This document shows positions 8,064 through 15,275 of a stretch of DNA of 17,861 bases, piece after piece (within the stretch, counting starts at the first letter, position 1; every line of letters starts with the position of its first letter). Origin of the DNA: Chloroflexota bacterium (GTDB lineage: Bacteria; Chloroflexota; Anaerolineae; J102); NCBI GenBank assembly GCA_003353825.1, contig PIVW01000060.1, positions 1 to 17,861 on the forward strand, given 5' to 3'. A program made the translations under genes and the position numbers. The notes beneath the pieces were generated by a model, which saw only the letters and a list, made by a program, of their open reading frames with translations, was not told where the DNA came from and searched no databases.

Positions 8064-9218
8064 TTAGTCAAGCGGATACACGCCATACTCCATCGCCGCA
8101 TCGGCCATAGCCAACACATTTTGCGGTGGTACGTCGACAAGTAGGCTGTGGACGGAGGAGAGGACATAGCCACCCCCGGGTGCAAGTTCTCTGATGCGGC
8201 GTCGCACTTCTTCGCGTACATCCTCCTCGCTACCATAGGGCAAGACTCTATGCGTATCGATGGCGCCCCAGAACGTGATTCTGTCACCAAACGTTGTCTT
8301 GATCTCGTCCAAATCGCCCAGTGCAGAGGGTTGCACCGGGTTGATAGCATCCGCACCGATCTCGATCAGGTCATCGAGCAGGGGTACGACGTTGCCATCA
8401 CTGTGGTAGAGAATGGCAGCATCGGTATGTGATTTGACGAAGTCGAAATAGGTCTTCTGAACCGGTTTCATGAACGTGCGATACATGTCCGCTGAGATCA
8501 ACAAACCGTTCTGCGAGGCCAGATCGTCGGCAGTACGGAAGATGTGGATGTATTGGCCCGCCTCTGCCAGGAAGCGCTCGGTACCGGCTATGTTGATCTC
8601 AAGTAACTTCTCGAACAATGCTGTGACGAACTCAGGATTCTGGATAAAATCCACGAAAAGCTGCTCGTAGCCGCGCATGGCATAGGCTGTTTCGAAGAAA
8701 GAATAGAATCCGCAACTGGCTTCGATGGCGTATTCGGTCTCTTCGAAAAGGGCCCGAGCATCATCCTTCAGACCGGCCACATAGCCGGGATCGTGCGGGT
8801 CGGGCCAGGCATGGCGCTCGATATCATCAACACCCGCGTCGGCCAGTGGTGATTCAGCGATCTCCCAATAAAACGCGAAATCCCGATACCAGATCTTGCG
8901 CCATTTCACACCCCAGATATCGACAAAAGTATCTTCTTCGCTTGGCGGAGGTGTCCAATTCATCGGTGAGCGGGCGCGCAACGGGTAACAATCGCTGCCC
9001 AGACGCTGAAGGACGACATCATCCAGGCGGGCGGAACGGTATTGCTTGCTCAGAGTTTGCGTCTCCCCTGCCTCGATGCCGAGGTGTTTTTTGAGGTTGT
9101 CATAGGCTTCGACCACCAATGTGGTGCTGGTGCCACCGCCGATATCGATTGGGACACGATCCGGTTCCTGCCTGCTAACGGCTGTCATGATCCGTTCGCG
9201 TGATGTCATTTTGGTCAT
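8064..9218 (-). CDS. UroD/MtaA-family protein B
   Basis: 384 residues, the longest of the three family members here. It begins MTKMTSRERIMTAV, with PDRVPIDIGGG at 19-29. HSDG is at 272-275, GADAINPVQPS at 288-298 and a late histidine (His357) in SSVHSLL. The haem-pathway RQAGRY signature is missing. A short insertion in the first half (WTPPPSEEDTFVDIWG, about 88-103) distinguishes it from copy A. The start is uncertain between 9218 and the ATG three codons on, at 9209; neither has a strong ribosome binding site. Function is unknown. Methyl transfer or decarboxylation on a TIM-barrel scaffold are the family precedents, and context only ties it to sugar metabolism. Confidence 0.83.
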   Translation of the reverse strand: MTKMTSRERIMTAVSRQEPDRVPIDIGGGTSTTLVVEAYDNLKKHLGIEAGETQTLSKQYRSARLDDVVLQRLGSDCYPLRARSPMNWTPPPSEEDTFVDIWGVKWRKIWYRDFAFYWEIAESPLADAGVDDIERHAWPDPHDPGYVAGLKDDARALFEETEYAIEASCGFYSFFETAYAMRGYEQLFVDFIQNPEFVTALFEKLLEINIAGTERFLAEAGQYIHIFRTADDLASQNGLLISADMYRTFMKPVQKTYFDFVKSHTDAAILYHSDGNVVPLLDDLIEIGADAINPVQPSALGDLDEIKTTFGDRITFWGAIDTHRVLPYGSEEDVREEVRRRIRELAPGGGYVLSSVHSLLVDVPPQNVLAMADAAMEYGVYPLD

Positions 9219-9308
9219 AAGTCAATATGGGAAAGTAGGGAGTGTCATCTTTGCTCACGGATGAACACGGCTGACACAGATTTGTGGGATTTCATGTGCT
9301 TAGATGTC

Positions 9309-9382
9309 GTGAAGAGGTGAAACGTGAAGAGGTGAAACGTTACGCCATCTTGTCATGTCATTTCTCACGTTTTACGTTTCAC
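9309..9382. repeat. 15-bp direct repeat with facing inverted repeat
   Basis: GTGAAGAGGTGAAAC occurs twice in tandem (9309-9323, 9324-9338). GTGAAACGT at 9332-9340 is matched by its reverse complement ACGTTTCAC at 9374-9382, so the RNA could fold into a hairpin with a loop of about 33 bases. It lies in the 211-base gap between the zinc dehydrogenase stop and the UroD-like B start. No function is evident. Confidence 0.7.
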
Positions 9383-9429
9383 GTATCGGTAGGGCGGGAT
9401 TGCGATCTTGAACGCTTCATTGCCGTTCA

Positions 9430-10467
9430 TCAATCATGGTGGATGATCACCTTCATACCCTGACGGGCCTCCATGGCATCAAAGGCAGCGTTGATCTCGG
9501 AGAGGTGGAAGTGGTTGGTCATGAGTGGCTTGACGCGCACCAGGCCTTTTGCCAGCAGATCGACAGCCATCTCGTGGTGGCGAGGGGTGCTGCCGTGCGA
9601 GCCGGTGACGAAGCATTCTTTGTAATGGATCGTATTGGAGAGCACGCTCATGGGTCGGGAATCTTTAGGCAGGCCACCAAATAAGTTGACATAACCCCGA
9701 TGACCTGCCATTTCTATGGCCTGCTCATGGATTTCCACTGAGGCGGCAGCAGTGATGACAACGTCCGGGCCTTCGCCATTCGTTTCATCCAGACAACGGG
9801 CAACGACATCCTCTTCGCTAGAGTTGATGTAGACGTCGGCTCCATAGGTTTTGGCGATCTCCATGCGCAATTTACTGCGCTGAACGCCGATCACTTGGGT
9901 CGCGCCCATCAAACGAGCCAGGTCGATCATCATACAGCCTATGGGGCCGAGGCCAATGATGACCACGGTTTTTCCCAAAGAAAGATTGGCCAACTCAAAG
10001 CCATTGATGGCGCAGGCCAGTGGCTCGGCCAGGGCTGCCTCCTCGAAGCTGAGAGAGTCGGGAATGGGTGTAACCGGGCCCTGCAAAAGCAGTTTGGGCA
10101 AGGCCATGTACTCGGCGAACGCACCCGGAATCTGATACCCGACCGCATAATTGATCTCGCAGTTGTTGAGCAAGCCATTGCGGCACCATTTGCAGTTCCC
10201 ACAAGGGAAGTCCGCCCCCAGGGCCACCCGGTCACCTTCCTTCACCCGGGTAACGTTCTTCCCGACCTTGGTGATAATCCCTGACGCTTCGTGTCCGAGG
10301 ATGGCTGGGGGGACGACCCGGGGATTGCCATGGCGATAGATACGGATATCGGAACCGCAGATACTGGTCGCCTGTACGCGCATCAGGGCGGCGTCATCAT
10401 CGATCTCGGGGATGGGGACATCGCGGACGACGAGTTTATCTTGAGCTTCGAGGAGGGCTGCGAGCAT
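9430..10467 (-). CDS. Zinc-containing alcohol (polyol) dehydrogenase, MDR family
   Basis: 345 residues, typical for tetrameric sorbitol/threonine-type dehydrogenases. Catalytic zinc ligands are Cys37 (CGSD), His59-Glu60 (GHE) and Glu148 (EPLAC). The structural zinc lobe has Cys89, Cys92, Cys95 and Cys103. The Rossmann motif GLGPIG is at 172-177. The acidic residue that normally ends the second strand and favours NAD is not evident: the sequence reads VIGVQRSKL (192-200), which may point to NADP use (inference). The enzyme most likely interconverts a secondary alcohol and ketone in a sugar or polyol. AAGG eight bases upstream supports the start. Upstream in the operon is the GatD-like gene, separated by a gap of 190 bases that holds a mobile element and a heptamer array. 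Confidence 0.88.
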   Translation of the reverse strand: MLAALLEAQDKLVVRDVPIPEIDDDAALMRVQATSICGSDIRIYRHGNPRVVPPAILGHEASGIITKVGKNVTRVKEGDRVALGADFPCGNCKWCRNGLLNNCEINYAVGYQIPGAFAEYMALPKLLLQGPVTPIPDSLSFEEAALAEPLACAINGFELANLSLGKTVVIIGLGPIGCMMIDLARLMGATQVIGVQRSKLRMEIAKTYGADVYINSSEEDVVARCLDETNGEGPDVVITAAASVEIHEQAIEMAGHRGYVNLFGGLPKDSRPMSVLSNTIHYKECFVTGSHGSTPRHHEMAVDLLAKGLVRVKPLMTNHFHLSEINAAFDAMEARQGMKVIIHHD

Positions 10468-10505
10468 AGAGAGATACCTTAGGGTGGGTGGTGTTTAGTA
10501 GTATC

Positions 10506-10540
10506 AAGATTGAAGATTGAAGATTGAAGATTGAAGATTA
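10506..10540. repeat. Heptamer tandem repeat AAGATTG x5
   Basis: Four perfect AAGATTG units are followed by AAGATTA. The array lies in the gap between the GatD-like gene and the next dehydrogenase, just beyond the old stop codon of the GatD-like gene (see the mobile element entry). Related AAGATT pieces occur around 7950-8010 and 1405-1425. Confidence 0.9.
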
Positions 10541-10580
10541 GGGCGTTATGTGAAAGTAGCGTGCTCACAATCGAGATCGG

Positions 10581-10693
10581 GTATCTTCTCAATAACTCGC
10601 GGGAACCAACTCGTCCACGTAGGTGGACGTTCGGCGACACGCCCTCAGAGTCTGAATTCATTCGGCGAGTGCCCCGGAGTATTGAGGAGATTC
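10581..10693. mobile_element. MITE-like element, copy B (113 bp), inserted in a gene end
   Basis: The left end GTATCTTCTCAATA (10581-10594) is identical to copy A. The right end (10680-10693) is the reverse complement with two changes. GAGATCGG flanks both sides (10573-10580 and 10694-10701), a perfect 8-bp duplication unrelated in sequence to that of copy A. The internal hairpin CGTCCAC/GTGGACG is at 10612-10629, and a CATTCGGCGAGTG palindrome follows. It is about 13 bases shorter than copy A, in the middle. The insertion lies in the 3' end of the GatD-like gene: its right arm now encodes that protein's last 11 residues and stop codon. Confidence 0.87.
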
Positions 10694-11749
10694 GAGATCG
10701 GGTTGAATGAGCACTTTGGAGTACAAGGTTTGGCCCTCGTTCATCATGATGAGGGCTTCGAACGCTTTTACCAAAGGGATAGTGTGTGTTATGAGTGGTG
10801 CGAGTTGTAGCTGCTTGTTGGCCAGGGCATCGAGGACGGTGCGCCAGTCGTCGCTATTTCCGGCGGCGCTGAAGTCGGAGTTCCACGTGCCAAGGATGAC
10901 GATTTCGCGGCGCATAGCCTGGGAGATGAGTGTGGCAGGCAGGGTGACATCGGAAGCGGGATTACCCAGTAGCACCATGCGTCCACTGCGTCGCGTGGCG
11001 GCTATCGCCTGCAACAAGGTCTGCGGTACGCCCGCGCCCTCGACAGTCACATGCGCGCCCTGCTCAGCGCTAAGTGATTCGATTCTCTGTACGGGATCGA
11101 CATCCAGACTGTTGAATGCTAGGTCGAAACCCAATGTCTGGGCCATCTCGATTTTCTCCGGCACGATATCGAAGAGGATGACCTGCGCAGCGCCCATGAT
11201 GCGCGCCCATTGTGCCACCATCAGGCCGATAGGACCGGCCCCAAAAATGGCCACGGTCTCGCCTACCACATCACAGGCACGGCGGATGGCGTGTAAGGCG
11301 ACGGCGGCGGGTTCAGTCATGGCGGCTTCGGCCAGAGAGACGCCGCTGGGGACAGGAACAAGATTTTGCTGCGGGGCGACGACATATTCAGCGAAAGCGC
11401 CATCACTACGCGAGCCCAGATAATCGTAATCGGTGCATTGCGCGTACTTGCCCTGTTCGCAAGCATTGCAGCGCCCGCACCAGATCAACGGGAAAACAGC
11501 TACTCGATCACCCACACGAAACGCTTCGACATCAGGCCCGACATCTGCCACAGTGCCTGCGAATTCATGCCCAATGATGGTGGGAAAGTGGTATGTGCCC
11601 TTGACGAAGGTGCGAGGGATATCGGAACCACACACGCCACAATAGCCGATCTGCACCAAAGCCTCTCCCTCGCCCGGCCTGGGTTTAGATACAGTTTCGT
11701 AGCGCATATCGCCAACTGCACGGAGCACTTGCGCTTCCATTTCACTCAT
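10658..11749 (-). CDS. Galactitol-1-phosphate dehydrogenase (GatD)-like zinc dehydrogenase
   Basis: 363 residues, MDR family. Catalytic zinc: Cys40 (CGVCGSD), His61-Glu62, Glu146. Structural zinc: Cys91, Cys94, Cys97, Cys105. GAGPIG (170-175) with Asp194 ending the second strand suggests NAD use. GSRSDGAFAEY (112-122), EGAGVPQT (237-244) and the RREIVILGTWNS stretch resemble E. coli GatD, which oxidises galactitol 1-phosphate to tagatose 6-phosphate (family comparison from memory). The ATG overlaps the stop of the epimerase gene by four bases, implying translational coupling. Residues 353-363 and the stop codon come from the inserted mobile element. Joining the flanks across the target duplication gives an older end of DLDCEHATFT with stop TAA at 10546-10548. 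The core enzyme is unaffected, so it is probably active. Confidence 0.88.
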   Translation of the reverse strand: MSEMEAQVLRAVGDMRYETVSKPRPGEGEALVQIGYCGVCGSDIPRTFVKGTYHFPTIIGHEFAGTVADVGPDVEAFRVGDRVAVFPLIWCGRCNACEQGKYAQCTDYDYLGSRSDGAFAEYVVAPQQNLVPVPSGVSLAEAAMTEPAAVALHAIRRACDVVGETVAIFGAGPIGLMVAQWARIMGAAQVILFDIVPEKIEMAQTLGFDLAFNSLDVDPVQRIESLSAEQGAHVTVEGAGVPQTLLQAIAATRRSGRMVLLGNPASDVTLPATLISQAMRREIVILGTWNSDFSAAGNSDDWRTVLDALANKQLQLAPLITHTIPLVKAFEALIMMNEGQTLYSKVLIQPDLESPQYSGALAE

Positions 11750-12447
11750 GATCGACGCTCTAATCCTTGCGCAATCACCTGGCGTGTTCGAGCGACATTC
11801 TCCACAATAGATCCGTCGCCATGAAACACGCTGCTCGTCCCCCCTACCAGGCAGTCCGCTCCCGCCGCAACCATACTGGGGATGTGTTCGAAGCTGACAT
11901 TACCATCCACCTGGATGGGGATTATGAGCCCGTTCGCTTGCAGGTAGTCCCGGCAATCGGAGATTTTGCGTGATCCAGATGGCACCAGTTTTTGACCGGC
12001 ATAGCCTGGATTGACTGTCATAATCAGCGCGAAGTCGAGCTTCTCCCACACATAATTGAGGGCGTCGAGGGGTGTGGCTGGATTGAGGGCGACGCCGGCC
12101 TGGATGCCGTAGCTGCGGATGAGCGACAGCGTGCGATCCAAATGTGTGGCGGATTCAGCGTGAACCGAAATCTGTTGGACGCCGATGGGCGCGAGTAACT
12201 CGACGAAAAAGTCGTTGTGCTCGACCATAAGGTGGACGTCAAAGGGAAGGGTGGTGTGTGGGCGTAGGGACTGGAGCATACCCAATCCCAACGGCATGTT
12301 AGGCACATAGTGGGCGTCCATCAAGTCGAAGTGCAGCAGTTCGACTCCAGCTTCTTCCAGTTCACCCACCTGCTCGGCTAACCGCCAGAGGTCGGCGCAC
12401 ATCATCGACGGGGAGATTTGTACGGTTTGGTGGGTCATCGTAGTCAT
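11746..12447 (-). CDS. Ribulose-phosphate 3-epimerase family protein (Rpe/AlsE-like)
   Basis: 233 residues, a TIM barrel. Family residues present: Ser12 (ISPSMMCAD), His39 and Asp41 (HFDLMDAHYVPN), His72 (VHLMV), the MTVNPGYAGQ loop (143-152), Asp181 (QVDGN) and the phosphate-binding GGTSS (202-206). The near-invariant MDG of the family is MDA here (Ala44). Family enzymes epimerise C3 of ribulose 5-phosphate or, for AlsE, allulose 6-phosphate. A dedicated copy inside a sugar operon favours a catabolic ketose phosphate over the housekeeping pentose pathway. The start follows the isomerase stop by two bases, and its stop overlaps the GatD-like start by four, so the three genes are tightly coupled. 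A second ATG three codons in is a possible alternative start. Confidence 0.88.
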   Translation of the reverse strand: MTTMTHQTVQISPSMMCADLWRLAEQVGELEEAGVELLHFDLMDAHYVPNMPLGLGMLQSLRPHTTLPFDVHLMVEHNDFFVELLAPIGVQQISVHAESATHLDRTLSLIRSYGIQAGVALNPATPLDALNYVWEKLDFALIMTVNPGYAGQKLVPSGSRKISDCRDYLQANGLIIPIQVDGNVSFEHIPSMVAAGADCLVGGTSSVFHGDGSIVENVARTRQVIAQGLERRS

Positions 12448-12449
12448 AA

Positions 12450-13391
12450 TTATGGGGCGCCAGGTTTTTGAAGAAAGTGTTGCTTGAGATATTGCAGTGA
12501 ACCGCGCAGCATGCCCTCCAGTTGGTAGTCGGAGTAATCCCGGCCGGTTTTGGGGCCACCGATTTCAAGATAGCAGATCAGGTCAGACATTGGTATGAGT
12601 TCGGCGTTCGCCTGCAGCATCTCCCTTACGGCCGAGACATCGACGATGCCATTTGCCTGCTCTTCAAGCAGGAATCCAAAGGTGGAATTGAATATGCTAT
12701 CGGTGTTCTTGAGATGGACATGGTGCATGTGGGGCAGTGTTGCCTCGAGGAGTTGCATATGGCTCCAGATTACCTCACCTTCCTGGTTGGCGTAGCCGTG
12801 CGAGACATCGACACAATAACCCACCGGCACTGTGCTGGTGGGATGGGCCTCGTGGTATCTAGTCAGCGCTTCGGCCATGGTACGGATTTCGTCGGGTAAG
12901 GTGGGGGGTTCGGCCAGACAGGACATCGGCTCGATGGTGAGATACGCCAAACCGCAATCATGGGCGTAATGCATCATCGCCTGTAAATGTGTTAGATAGC
13001 GCTGCAAACCCTCCGCTTTGTAGTCCAGGCGGTCGCGCATGGCCGCCCCGGGATTGGCCCCCACCGCACTGGCTCCCACCAAGGCTCCGATCTCGATCAG
13101 CCTCCGGTAAAGGCGTTCTGTTGTCTCGCCCCAGGCGACATGATCGTGGCGAAAGAAACCACCCATCTCACGATGTGACGTGAAAACGGTGGAGATTTGG
13201 ATGTCGAAATCTGCGGCAAGCTGTTTGAGATCGGTAAAAAATGCATCCGGCATGTGGAACATTGCCACAAAGGAACCTAGTTGCAAGTGGTGGATGTTTT
13301 CATCTGCCAGGAGACGAAACAGCCACTCATAGCTGTAGCGATTTTCAATGGGATCGGCCTTGACGCCGAGGTGTAATCGTAAGCCATCCAT
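12450..13391 (-). CDS. TIM-barrel sugar isomerase/epimerase (AP endonuclease 2 fold)
   Basis: 313 residues. The pattern matches the xylose isomerase-like TIM-barrel family (tagatose/allulose 3-epimerases, IolE/IolH and relatives). The four likely metal ligands, one per expected strand, are Glu154 (LTIEPM), Asp195 (YCVDVSH), His226 (HHVHLKN) and Glu276 (CYLEIGG). Such enzymes isomerise or epimerise unphosphorylated or phosphorylated sugars using Mn or Co. I do not recognise a specific member; it does not look like a classical L-rhamnose isomerase. It starts six bases after the RhaM stop, with a weak ribosome binding site (AGGG) over that stop, and ends two bases before the epimerase start. It may do the aldose-ketose step that the operon otherwise lacks (inference). 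Confidence 0.8.
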   Translation of the reverse strand: MDGLRLHLGVKADPIENRYSYEWLFRLLADENIHHLQLGSFVAMFHMPDAFFTDLKQLAADFDIQISTVFTSHREMGGFFRHDHVAWGETTERLYRRLIEIGALVGASAVGANPGAAMRDRLDYKAEGLQRYLTHLQAMMHYAHDCGLAYLTIEPMSCLAEPPTLPDEIRTMAEALTRYHEAHPTSTVPVGYCVDVSHGYANQEGEVIWSHMQLLEATLPHMHHVHLKNTDSIFNSTFGFLLEEQANGIVDVSAVREMLQANAELIPMSDLICYLEIGGPKTGRDYSDYQLEGMLRGSLQYLKQHFLQKPGAP

Positions 13392-13397
13392 GAGACC

Positions 13398-13721
13398 CTA
13401 GTCCAGGTGAAACACTTCCTTCAAGACAATCATGTTTTCGTCAGCCGGTAAGCCATCCAGACCTTCAAAATAGGGCGCCATGAATTCCTGCCACTTGGCA
13501 TTGATCTCCTCTGCGGCCATACCATCGAGCGCGGCCTGGTGGCTGACCGGCGTCTCATAGTAACCGAAGAGCATGCCATCTTCTTTCATGAACAGTGAAT
13601 AATTGTGCCAACCGCTGCGCGCCAATGCCTCCAGCATCTCCGACCACACATTCGCATGGTGTTTGATATAGTCTTCCATCATCTCTTCTTTGACTTTTAG
13701 GATAAAACCAACGCGTTTCAT
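13398..13721 (-). CDS. rhaM: L-rhamnose mutarotase
   Basis: 107 residues, the usual length of the RhaM (former DUF718/YiiL) family. Tyr18 and His22 align with the catalytic pair of the E. coli enzyme (EDYIKHHANVW here, EEYQRRHNPIW there, from memory). SGWHNYSLFM and the end LKEVFHLD fit the family pattern. The enzyme interconverts alpha and beta anomers of rhamnose or related pyranoses in the cytoplasm so that the isomerase gets the right form. AAGGAG nine bases upstream supports the start. With the RhaS-like binding protein upstream it is the best clue that a rhamnose-like sugar enters this pathway. Mutarotases of this family can accept other sugars, so this is not proof. Confidence 0.92.
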   Translation of the reverse strand: MKRVGFILKVKEEMMEDYIKHHANVWSEMLEALARSGWHNYSLFMKEDGMLFGYYETPVSHQAALDGMAAEEINAKWQEFMAPYFEGLDGLPADENMIVLKEVFHLD

Positions 13722-13760
13722 TGAGTAATACTCCTTGTTTGAAATCGATTAGGATCAGTG

Positions 13761-13792
13761 GACCGGTAGACCGGAAGACCAGTAGATCGGGA
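13761..13792. repeat. Degenerate 8-bp tandem repeat x4
   Basis: Four adjacent octamers GACCGGTA, GACCGGAA, GACCAGTA and GATCGGGA lie between the UroD-like C stop and the RhaM start. They share the GAcCgGxA pattern with one to three changes. Farther along, CAACACG and CAACACC (13872-13885) end two bases before the UroD-like C stop codon. No function is apparent. Confidence 0.6.
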
Positions 13793-13887
13793 TGTGCCGT
13801 CAAAGTGGACATTTGGACCTACTGAGATCAAGTGTTTGTGTTCGGGAACGATGTGCAAACAATGGCCGACGCAACACGCAACACCAA

Positions 13888-14874
13888 TCACGCCACAGTA
13901 CCATATTCCCTCGCTAACCGATTTACCAAAGTGTAGGCAAAAATCAAGCGTTTGGGCGGAATATCCGGTTGCACAAAATGGCCGGTGTTAAATATGAAAC
14001 CGCCGCCGGGTGCGTAAATATTGAAACAACGGGTGATGTATTCTTCCAGCGCCTCGCCTTCATAGGCAAGCAAACCGTCGATGATATCAAGGGATCCGTA
14101 AATGACGAGTTTGTCACCGTAGTCGCGCTTGACGGTCTCGGGGTCCATGCCTGCGCTTTCTTGCACAGGATGCATCATGTCGTAGCCGATCTCGACGATG
14201 TCATCCATGATGTTCATGATGTAGCCGTCGCTGTGCAAGTTGACGAAGACGCCACGATCATGGGCGTGCTGCACCACACGGGCCGTATAGGGCGCGATCT
14301 GCCGTCGCCACATGCGTGGTGAGAAAAGCATGTTCTGGTTGCTGCCCCAGTCGTCGGAGAGGGTGATGATATCGACACCTGCATCCACGCAGCTGTCCAC
14401 AAGCCCGCAGAGCCAGTCAGCATATTTGTCGAACCAGGCGGCCATCAACTTTTTACTCTTGCCGAGGTGCATCCAGCAGTTCCCGATTCCGATGATACGA
14501 CTTGTGCCTTCCACGATGCCCCACACATGTGCAGCGATGGCGAGGGTGTCGCCATACTGTTCCAAGGCTTCAATCACGTTCAGACCGGCGAAATCTTCGG
14601 TCCAGTCAGTGTATGTCAGCCAGAAGTTGTCGGTGGGATCGCCTGGTTCGAAATTGGCCAATTCGCCGACATCCAGCAAACGTCCGCTCTGATTGGGCCA
14701 GGGCACAAAACCCTCGAATAGATCGATATTGAACTCCTGCACGAACTTGTCCCGACTGCCGTATTCTGCTTGTAGCTTGTCGAGAAAATGTTGCTGATAG
14801 AGCCAGCAGTCGATGGGGGTGCGATCAACAGGGTGACGCCGTAAGGTCGCGAATACGCGTTCTTTTGAGTTCAT
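13888..14874 (-). CDS. UroD/MtaA-family protein C
   Basis: 328 residues, the shortest and most divergent of the three. It begins MNSKERVFATLRRHPVDRTPIDCW. LSDDWGSNQN is at 172-181, NLHSDGYIM at 212-220, GYDMMHPVQES at 230-240, and a late His299 in NTGHFVQPD. The haem-pathway RQAGRY motif is absent. NPVQP of copies A and B is HPVQE here, and about 40 residues of the first half are missing or rearranged, so it probably has a different substrate. It overlaps the stop of the small frameshifted gene by three bases, which implies that the two were translationally coupled. It lies between the transporter genes and rhaM. Function is unknown beyond the family. Confidence 0.83.
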   Translation of the reverse strand: MNSKERVFATLRRHPVDRTPIDCWLYQQHFLDKLQAEYGSRDKFVQEFNIDLFEGFVPWPNQSGRLLDVGELANFEPGDPTDNFWLTYTDWTEDFAGLNVIEALEQYGDTLAIAAHVWGIVEGTSRIIGIGNCWMHLGKSKKLMAAWFDKYADWLCGLVDSCVDAGVDIITLSDDWGSNQNMLFSPRMWRRQIAPYTARVVQHAHDRGVFVNLHSDGYIMNIMDDIVEIGYDMMHPVQESAGMDPETVKRDYGDKLVIYGSLDIIDGLLAYEGEALEEYITRCFNIYAPGGGFIFNTGHFVQPDIPPKRLIFAYTLVNRLAREYGTVA

Positions 14875-15112
14875 GAATCGGTTTTCTCGGGGACCAGGTT
14901 AAGGACATTGCGCCAGTAATCAAGTTCGATCCCGGCTACGTAATTGATATGTATACGCTCCATATGGATCTGATCCCAGGTGGGAATGATCTCTTCTTCT
15001 GGTACGTTCAGCCAATCTGCAAGGTTTCGGTGGGATATTCCTCTCCGAGAATGGGCAAGAGTACTTTGAAGAAGAAGTAGTCACGGCTAACATCAGCAAT
15101 CGATTCGTTCAT
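14871..15112 (-). pseudogene. Small frameshifted gene (about 80 residues when restored), unknown function
   Basis: This gene is interrupted, so it is easily missed. From the ATG at 15112, with GGGAG five bases upstream, translation gives 34 residues beginning MNESIADVSRDYFFFKVLLP, then a stop at 15008-15010. Inserting one T in the CCTTGC run at about 15021 restores an open frame. It continues TFADWLNVPEEEII and ends VLNLVPEKTDS, with its TGA (14871-14873) overlapping the ATG of UroD-like C. The good ribosome binding site, the perfect junction with the next gene and the absence of other stops indicate a recently broken gene or a one-base sequencing error. I do not recognise the protein: it is acidic, small and soluble, with a WLNVP segment resembling a helix-turn-helix-like or partner-binding motif only very loosely. 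Confidence 0.7.
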
Positions 15113-15159
15113 CGTTACTCCCTGCCGACAGCGGTGGTGGATGCAGCAAGGTTACAAAC

Positions 15160-15189
15160 AGCAGCGGCCTGACCGAACAGGCCGCTGCT
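15160..15189 (-). terminator. Strong hairpin after the binding-protein gene
   Basis: A perfect 12-bp GC-rich stem (AGCAGCGGCCTG at 15160-15171, its complement at 15178-15189) with a 6-base loop lies 86 bases past the binding-protein stop on the transcribed strand. It is followed by TGTTTGTAA, not a clean U run. It may be a partial terminator, or an RNA-stabilising hairpin that keeps binding-protein mRNA more abundant than the enzymes. Confidence 0.65.
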
Positions 15190-15275
15190 ATTCAGCTTCT
15201 ATCCACGGCTGAGCCAGAGCAGAAAGATGGATGGAGACTACCGCTCTCTATCTGACGTAGCTGTGTGAGCGGGAA

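Noticed and set aside
6800..9218. Haem biosynthesis genes (hemE)
   Set aside because: The URO-D fold is recognisable but the RQAGRY signature is missing and no other haem genes are nearby.
10707..11423. Plus-strand open frame of 238 residues opposite the GatD-like gene
   Set aside because: Composition is Ser/Ala/Arg-rich as expected for an antisense shadow; the minus-strand gene has all zinc ligands.
12450..13391. L-rhamnose isomerase
   Set aside because: The protein is 313 residues and does not show the sequence pattern I know for RhaA or the longer RhaI type; a general sugar isomerase/epimerase is the safer call.
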